64,000 bases of DNA, from positions 1,178,001 to 1,242,000 of the forward strand of contig NZ_JAAOTJ010000001.1 of the NCBI RefSeq assembly GCF_011297335.1, given 5' to 3'. Positions 58,552 through 64,000 of this stretch are shown one piece after another. The position numbers and the translations under genes are program-made. The stretch's first letter is position 1. Each line of letters opens with the position of its first letter. Under the pieces are notes generated by a model. That model made no database searches. It saw only the letters and a program-made list of their open reading frames with translations, and was not told the origin of the DNA. Source of the DNA: Catellatospora methionotrophica (lineage in GTDB: Bacteria; Actinomycetota; Actinomycetes; Mycobacteriales; Micromonosporaceae).

Positions 58552-59196
58552 TCAGCCGACCTGCGGGGCGGCGAGCTGGGTCGTCGCGTTCTCGAACTCC
58601 GCCATCGCGGACCTGATCCACGGCTGCGGCGACGGGGAAGCGACCGCCTGCTGCATCAGGCTCAGCCCGTCCGCGACGTCGGTCGCGGCACGGCTGAGCC
58701 ACGGCAGCGGCTGCGGATCGAAGCCCTGCTTGTCGATGTCGGCGATGCCGACCTGCTCCACGCCCACCCGCGACGTGCGCAGCAGCCGCGCCGCCGACAG
58801 GAACGCCTCCTGCGCCTGCCCGCGCAGCACCGCCGCGGTCCGGGCGTCGGACACCCGCGCCCGGCCCAGCAGCGCCAGCCCACCGGCGACATGGTCGAGG
58901 TAGCCGGCCTCGATCTCCTCCGGCAGCACCGGGTTCACCCCGAGGTCGATGCCGTAGTCGAAGATGCAGCACGGGTTCGGGTCGTAGGCGTACGGGACCT
59001 CGAAGCAGTGCTGGACCCAGTACCAGCCCCACGGGGTCTTCTTCAGGTACTCGAAGCAGTACGTGATCGAGGTCGCGGCCTGCGCCGAGCTCGGCGCCAC
59101 GAACGTGACCGCGCCCGCGGCGGCCACGATCGCGGCCAGCAGCAGGGCGGACCGGCGCAGCCAACCGGCGCGCCTGCGCACCGTGGTCGTTTCCAT
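58552..59196 (-). CDS. Secreted protein with Cys-rich aromatic head
   Basis: A 214-residue exported protein. The signal peptide (about residues 14-40) ends AQA. The mature N-terminus has four Cys in TYCFEYLKKTPWGWYWVQHCFE and NPCCIFDY, suggesting two disulfides. Residues about 95-205 are helical and Ala/Leu-rich, with a repeated LLG/LLRT pattern. I know no family for it. It is divergent from the STAND-SARP regulator across 105 bases, so it may be its target. Confidence 0.7.
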   Translation of the reverse strand: METTTVRRRAGWLRRSALLLAAIVAAAGAVTFVAPSSAQAATSITYCFEYLKKTPWGWYWVQHCFEVPYAYDPNPCCIFDYGIDLGVNPVLPEEIEAGYLDHVAGGLALLGRARVSDARTAAVLRGQAQEAFLSAARLLRTSRVGVEQVGIADIDKQGFDPQPLPWLSRAATDVADGLSLMQQAVASPSPQPWIRSAMAEFENATTQLAAPQVG

Positions 59197-59301
59197 GTGT
59201 CGTCCTTCCAGGATCGGATGCGGCCGGATGGCCGGGTGCGCTCCAGGGTCCGGACGGTGGTTCGACCCGCGTCAAACACCGATCAAAGTGGAACTGTCTC
59301 G

Positions 59302-62300
59302 ATGACGACGGCACCGAGCCTTTCTTCGGGCTCTTCTGCCTCAATGGGACACATGGCGTTCACCACCGTTGCGGAACCGCCGCCGGGCCGACGCCACCTG
59401 CTCGTGACGGCCGCGCCGGGCTTCGGCAAGTCCTGGCTGGTCCGGTCCTGGCTGGCCGACCACTCGCCGACCTGGGCGGACGGCGACACCGACCTGTCCG
59501 CGGTCGACGGCTGGCTCGTCGTCGACGACCTGCCGCCGCTCGACCACGCCGCCGCGTCGGCCCTCGCCGCCCGGCTGGACCGGCTGCCCGCCGCGACACG
59601 GGCCGTTCTCGTCTCGCGTACGCCGTGGCCGGGCCGGCTGCCCGCCGACAGCGCCGTGCTGGACGCCCACGACCTGGCCCTGCCCGAGCCCACGGTGGGC
59701 CGGGTGCTGGCCGAGCAGTACGGGCTCGACTCCCCCGACCTGGCCCGCGCCGTACACGAACTCACCGCCGGTTGGCCGTCGCTGGTCCACCTCGCCGGGC
59801 GGCACCTGCAGACCGGGACCCTGGCCACCCTCTGCGCACCCGGCACGCCGCTGCACGGCTACGCCGCCGAGCACGTGCTCGCCCACCTGCCCGTGCCGCA
59901 ACGGCGTCTGCTGGGCAGGCTCGGCGAGCTGGAGACCGCCTGCGAGGAACTGGTCGGCCCGCGTGAGCGCGGTACGCTGCGGCTGCTGGCGCGTACCGGG
60001 CTCGTCGTACCCGCCGGGGCCCCGCCGGGCGCGTACGGGCTCACATCGGCGCCGCACTGGCTGCGTCCCGTCCCGGCGCTGGCCGCCGTCGCCCGCCAGC
60101 GCGAACCCCTGGCCGCCGCGACCCGCCGCCGCCTGCACGCCGACGCCGCCGCATGGCACGCCGGGCAGCGGATCTGGGCGCAGGCCATCCGCCACCGGCT
60201 GCGGTCCGGGGACCTCGCCGCGACGGCGGAACTGCTGCGCGAGCACGGATCGGCGGCCGTGGCCGCAGGCGGAGCCGGTGAGGTCATCGACGCCGTCACC
60301 GCCCTGTCCACCGGTCCGGATGCCGCACGCGGCGCGAACGCAGACAGTCGGTCCGCGAGCACACCCAGCCCCGACGCGCACGGCCGTGGCGACGGCCCTT
60401 CGCGCCGTACCGAGGTCAGCCTTCTGCTGCTGCACGGCGAGGCGCTCGCCGTCACGGGGCGGCTCGATGAGGCGCTGGCCTGCCTGACCCCGCTGGCCGC
60501 CAGCCGCGACACCCTCGAACCAGGGCTGGCCTGGCGGCTGGGCCAGACGTACTACTCCCGCGCCGAACACCGCGCCGCGTTCGACGCCCTCACCCGGGGC
60601 CGCCTGGACCGCGCCGACACGGTCGACGAGGCGCTGCTGCTGTCGTGGACCGCGGCCGCGTACTGGAGCGTCGGCGACCGCGACGCCTGCCACGACCACG
60701 CCCTGCGCGCCCGCGACGCCGCGGCGGCGACCGGCGACGACCGGGCCCTGGCCGCCGCACACGTCGCCCTGGCCCTGCACGCCGCGCTCGCCGGCGACCG
60801 CGCGGGCAACACCGAGCAGTACGCGATCGCGCTAGGTCACGCCGAAGCCGCCCGCGACGCCGTCCAGGCCGCCCGCATCCGCAGCAACCGGCTGTCCCAG
60901 CTGCTGGAGGAGGCCCGGTTCCCGCAGGCGCTGGCCGAGTCCGTCGACGCGGTCGCCGCCGCCGAGGCGTCCGGCAACGCCACCGCGCTGACCGTCGCGC
61001 TGGTCAACCGCAGCGAGGCGCTGTCCCGGATGGGCCTGCTCGACGAAGCCGAACGCTGCGGCGAACGCGCCCTGGCGATCAGCCAGCGGGCCGGGTCGGG
61101 CAAGACCGCCTACGCGCTGACCATCCTCGGCGACGTACGCGCCCGGCGGGGGCAGCGCAGCCTCGCCCGTGCGGCGTACGAGGAGGCGGTGCGCGCCGCC
61201 GACACCGACGGCATGCAGCAGTGCTTCGTACCCGCCATGGCCGGGCTGGCCTGTCTGGTCGCCTACGACGACCCCGCCACCGCCCGCCGCCACGCCCAGA
61301 CCGCCGCCGCCCGCGCCAACGGGCCCCTGGCCACCCGCGCGCTGCTGGCCGTCGGCTGGACCGCGGTCGCCGCAGGCGACGGAGCCGCCGCGACCGAGGC
61401 CGCCGACCGGGCCGAGAGCTCCGCCCGCCTGCACCGCGACCGGGCCGGTCTCGCCGAAGCCCTGGAACTGCGCGCCGACACCATCGACCGGCCCTCGGCC
61501 CGGCGCACCGCGCTGGCCGAAGCCGCCCGGACCTGGCGGGCCACCGGCGCCCGCCTCGACGCCGACCGGGTAGCCTGCCGCCTCGGACAGCTACCCGGCG
61601 CCAGCGCCGAGGAGCAGCTCGCCTCCCGCGTCGCCCGCGCGTCCCTGGAAGCGGCAGGCGTGCTGGCGTCCACACCGGACGAAACGGCGTCAGCGCCGCA
61701 CGTGGCCGTCCGGGTCCTCGGCCGGTTCGAGGTCGTCATCGACGAGACCCCGGTGCCGGGCGCGGCCTGGCGCTCCCGCAAGGCACAGGACCTGCTGCGC
61801 ATCCTCGTCGCCCGGCGCGGACGGCGGGTCGCCCGCGAGGAGCTGGCCGCGCTGCTCTGGCCGGACGACGACGACCACCACCGCGTCGCCCACCGGCTGT
61901 CGGTCGCGCTGTCCACCATGCGCTCGGTCCTCGACCCCGACCGCAGACTGCCCACCGACCACTACGTGTTCGCCACCCCGACGGCGCTGGCCGCCGACCC
62001 CGCGCACCTGGACATCGACCTGGACACCTTCCTCGCCGAGGCGGACATGGGCCGCCGCCTGCACGACCAGCGCCGCCACCCCGAGGCTCGGGAGGTGCTG
62101 GCCGCCGCCGAACGCCGCTACACCGGCGACGTGTTCGAAGACGAGCCCTACGACGACTGGGCCGTGCCCACCCGCGAGGAGGCCCGCGCCGTCTACCTGC
62201 GCATCACCCGACTGCTCGCGACGCTCGCCGGGCAGCGTGGCGCGGTCGACGAGGCCCTGGACTACCTGCTGCGCATCCTGTCCCGCGACCCGTACGACGA

Positions 62301-62427
62301 GGCCGGGCACCGCGAGGTGATCGCCCTGCTCGACGCGGCCGGACGGCACGGCGAGGCCCGCCGGGCCCGGCAGCGCTATACCGCCGCGATGCGCGACATC
62401 GGACGCGACACCGAGATCACGGCCTGA
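59302..62427 (+). CDS. STAND ATPase with C-terminal SARP module
   Basis: A 1041-residue regulator with the reverse order of AfsR-type proteins. An ATPase comes first: Walker A AAPGFGKS (residues 37-44) and Walker B GWLVVDD (70-76), resembling MalT/LuxR-type STAND proteins. TPR-like helical repeats fill about 250-770. A winged helix (about 800-880, VRVLGRFEVVIDETPVPGA and SRKAQDLLRILVARRG) and a BTAD (about 895-1035) follow. Such proteins switch on operons after inducer and ATP binding. ATG start: a weak GGAA lies 8 bases upstream; an ATG 14 codons later is possible. Probably regulates nearby secreted genes. Confidence 0.88.
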   Translation: MTTAPSLSSGSSASMGHMAFTTVAEPPPGRRHLLVTAAPGFGKSWLVRSWLADHSPTWADGDTDLSAVDGWLVVDDLPPLDHAAASALAARLDRLPAATRAVLVSRTPWPGRLPADSAVLDAHDLALPEPTVGRVLAEQYGLDSPDLARAVHELTAGWPSLVHLAGRHLQTGTLATLCAPGTPLHGYAAEHVLAHLPVPQRRLLGRLGELETACEELVGPRERGTLRLLARTGLVVPAGAPPGAYGLTSAPHWLRPVPALAAVARQREPLAAATRRRLHADAAAWHAGQRIWAQAIRHRLRSGDLAATAELLREHGSAAVAAGGAGEVIDAVTALSTGPDAARGANADSRSASTPSPDAHGRGDGPSRRTEVSLLLLHGEALAVTGRLDEALACLTPLAASRDTLEPGLAWRLGQTYYSRAEHRAAFDALTRGRLDRADTVDEALLLSWTAAAYWSVGDRDACHDHALRARDAAAATGDDRALAAAHVALALHAALAGDRAGNTEQYAIALGHAEAARDAVQAARIRSNRLSQLLEEARFPQALAESVDAVAAAEASGNATALTVALVNRSEALSRMGLLDEAERCGERALAISQRAGSGKTAYALTILGDVRARRGQRSLARAAYEEAVRAADTDGMQQCFVPAMAGLACLVAYDDPATARRHAQTAAARANGPLATRALLAVGWTAVAAGDGAAATEAADRAESSARLHRDRAGLAEALELRADTIDRPSARRTALAEAARTWRATGARLDADRVACRLGQLPGASAEEQLASRVARASLEAAGVLASTPDETASAPHVAVRVLGRFEVVIDETPVPGAAWRSRKAQDLLRILVARRGRRVAREELAALLWPDDDDHHRVAHRLSVALSTMRSVLDPDRRLPTDHYVFATPTALAADPAHLDIDLDTFLAEADMGRRLHDQRRHPEAREVLAAAERRYTGDVFEDEPYDDWAVPTREEARAVYLRITRLLATLAGQRGAVDEALDYLLRILSRDPYDEAGHREVIALLDAAGRHGEARRARQRYTAAMRDIGRDTEITA

Positions 62428-62448
62428 CGGACACCACTGGGCCGCCCG

Positions 62449-64000
62449 TCACAGCCGCAGTGGCAGGCTGCGCAGCCGGGGGCCGCCCGCGGCGCGGATC
62501 GCGTTGGCGACCGCGGCGGGCACCGGGCCGACCACCGGTTCGCCCATGCCGTACGGCACGTCGCCGCCACCGGTGAACGTCACCCGCACCGGCGGCGTGT
62601 CGGCCATGCCCAGGATCGGGTAGCTGTCGAAGTTGTCCGACACGACCTGCCCGTCCCGGATCTGCAGGCTCTCCCGCAGCGCCGAGCTCAGCCCCATCAC
62701 GATCGACCCCTGCGCCTGCAGTTTCGCCCCGGCCGGGTTGACCACCAGGCCGCAGTCGACCGCCGCGTCGATGCCGGTGACCCGCAGCCGCCCGCCGGTC
62801 AGGTCGACCTCGGCGACCACGGCCACCACCGTGCCGACGTCACCGGAGCACGCGATGCCCCGGCCACGGCCGTCCGGCAGGGACTCGTGCCAGCCCGCCA
62901 TCTGCGCCGCGGTACGCAGGACCGTACGCAGCCGATCCTCCTGCTCGCCGCCCCGACGCAGGTGGGCCAGGCGGTAGGTCAGCGGGTCGGTCCCGGCCGC
63001 CTCGGCCAGCTCGTCGAAGAAACTCTCCAGCGCGAACGTGTTCGGCATCAGGCCCAGCCCACGCCACGGCCCGGTCGGCACCGGCAGCTGCTCGCGGCGG
63101 TTCACCAGCCGGTACGCGGGCAGGTCGTACGGCAGGAACAGGCCCAGCAGCCCGCCCGGATCGAACCCGAGCAGGCTGCGGACCGGCTCGGGCAGACCCG
63201 CGACGGCCCAGATGATGTCACCGGCGGCGCTGTGCTGCTCGACGCCCCGGATCATGCCGTCGGACCCGATCGAGCCGCGCATCGTGGTGTGCGTCGGCGG
63301 CCGGTAGAAGGCCTGCCGCAGGTCGGTGTCGCGGGTCCAGCCGACGTGCACGGGGCGGCCGGTGGCCGCCGACAGCCGCGCGGCCTCCACCGCCAGGTGC
63401 TGGCCGCCCTTGCGGCCGAACGAACCGCCGAGCTGGGTCACGTGGACGACGACGTCGCGCTCCTCGCCCAGCGCGGCGTGCACGTCCTCCAGCACGCTCT
63501 CCGGGCTCTGGGTCGGCACCCACAGCTCCACCTTGCCCGCCGGGCCGGACTCCACCCGGGCCAGGGCCGCGAGCGGCTCCAGGTGGGCGTGGGCGGCCAT
63601 CGGCGTACGGTAGTCGGCTTCGACGATCCTGCCCCGCGACAGCGCGGCGCGGATGGAGCCCTCTCGGCGCAGCACCACGCCGTCACCGGCGGTGACCTGC
63701 CGGTCGAGTGCCGCCGTGTCGACCCGGGTGCCTTCGCTCCAGGTCACCTTCAGGGCGCGGGCAGCCGCCCAGGCACGGGTCCGGGTGTCGGCGACCACCC
63801 CGGCGAAGCCGGCCTCGACGTCGATGACGACCTGCTGCACGCCCGGCATGCCCGCGGCGTCACCGGGTTCGGCGCTCTCCAGTTCCGCACCGAAGCGCGG
63901 CGGCACGGCGAACGCCCCGTATGCCATGCCCGGCAGCCGGGCGTCGTAGCCGTAGGTCGCCTCACCGAGCAGTTTGGCCCGGAAGTCGACGCGCGGCACC
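62449..64000 (-). CDS. Isoquinoline 1-oxidoreductase-like molybdopterin subunit (5' truncated)
   Basis: The C-terminal 516 residues of a xanthine oxidase-family large subunit; the start lies beyond the window. GGSFGRKGG (about residues 193-201 of the visible part) contacts the molybdopterin, RGLGLMPNTFALESFFDELA is the conserved large-subunit block, and the active-site Glu lies in GMGEPVVGPVPAAV near the end. The absence of N-terminal FAD and Fe-S parts fits the IorB/SdrB type, which works with a small 2Fe-2S subunit. It hydroxylates N-heterocycles or oxidises aldehydes. The small subunit gene would be expected just outside the window. Confidence 0.9.
   Translation of the reverse strand, partial: VPRVDFRAKLLGEATYGYDARLPGMAYGAFAVPPRFGAELESAEPGDAAGMPGVQQVVIDVEAGFAGVVADTRTRAWAAARALKVTWSEGTRVDTAALDRQVTAGDGVVLRREGSIRAALSRGRIVEADYRTPMAAHAHLEPLAALARVESGPAGKVELWVPTQSPESVLEDVHAALGEERDVVVHVTQLGGSFGRKGGQHLAVEAARLSAATGRPVHVGWTRDTDLRQAFYRPPTHTTMRGSIGSDGMIRGVEQHSAAGDIIWAVAGLPEPVRSLLGFDPGGLLGLFLPYDLPAYRLVNRREQLPVPTGPWRGLGLMPNTFALESFFDELAEAAGTDPLTYRLAHLRRGGEQEDRLRTVLRTAAQMAGWHESLPDGRGRGIACSGDVGTVVAVVAEVDLTGGRLRVTGIDAAVDCGLVVNPAGAKLQAQGSIVMGLSSALRESLQIRDGQVVSDNFDSYPILGMADTPPVRVTFTGGGDVPYGMGEPVVGPVPAAVANAIRAAGGPRLRSLPLRL

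Overview
The window is about 64 kb of very GC-rich DNA with strong G/C third-position bias, frequent GTG/TTG starts, ATGA/GTGA stop-start overlaps, AfsR/SARP-type regulators, many secreted hydrolases and long GC-rich hairpin terminators. This points to a filamentous actinomycete, most likely of the Micromonosporaceae (the family is an inference from gene content). No rRNA, tRNA, CRISPR array, prophage or insertion sequence was found. It reads as an ordinary, gene-dense chromosomal segment rich in accessory functions. Both edges cut genes: a TerD-like protein on the left and an isoquinoline-1-oxidoreductase-like molybdenum subunit on the right.

Positions 1-11.9 kb hold a TerD-like fragment, a secreted metallophosphoesterase, a TetR-class regulator divergent from an 81-aa ORF across two tetO-like operators, small membrane proteins, a secreted von Willebrand A protein, an MDR oxidoreductase, a RidA protein, a DHA2 exporter and a PadR/membrane-protein pair. 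Positions 11.9-18.8 kb hold one coherent locus. A GT-C-like membrane protein and a sugar epimerase with a Cys-rich insert face six translationally coupled genes: GT2 glycosyltransferase, TIGR04282-type transferase, methyltransferase, a fused cytochrome-b/molybdopterin enzyme, a membrane protein and methylthioadenosine phosphorylase. I cannot assign this locus to a described pathway.

Positions 18.8-28.8 kb hold an extracellular protein carrying a subtilisin domain and a chymotrypsin-type domain, the latter apparently inserted inside an Ig-like domain. A rifampicin phosphotransferase follows, preceded by a near-perfect rifamycin-associated element and a divergent HTH protein. Next are a pectate lyase with a ricin-type module behind a LacI-type palindrome, and a serine hydrolase with five N-terminal tandem repeats. 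Positions 28.9-37.7 kb hold an XRE-BTAD-NB-ARC-TPR regulator, several secreted proteins, and a penicillin-binding-protein-like membrane protein coupled to a NarL-type two-component pair.

Positions 37.8-43.3 kb hold an orphan molybdate-binding lipoprotein, then an aldolase/HAD/DhaL/DhaK operon that looks like a complete catabolic module for an unknown phosphorylated sugar, then an APH-fold protein lacking a metal-binding Asn. Positions 43.3-50.5 kb mix gene remnants, a cutinase, a sulfotransferase, a Tat-exported M23-like protein with seven 25-residue repeats, a DUF4326 protein, an Imm35-like protein without a visible toxin, and membrane proteins. Positions 50.7-64 kb hold a second two-component system divergent from an ABC/FtsX exporter, a CE1758-MarR-CE1759 flavin monooxygenase operon, a STAND ATPase with a C-terminal SARP module, and the truncated molybdenum hydroxylase subunit.

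Recurring themes are molybdenum (two molybdoenzymes and ModA), extracellular polymer degradation, antibiotic response (rph, exporters, two-component/ABC genes) and perfect intergenic hairpins. Two of the hairpins share stem and loop sequence and look like copies of one dispersed element.
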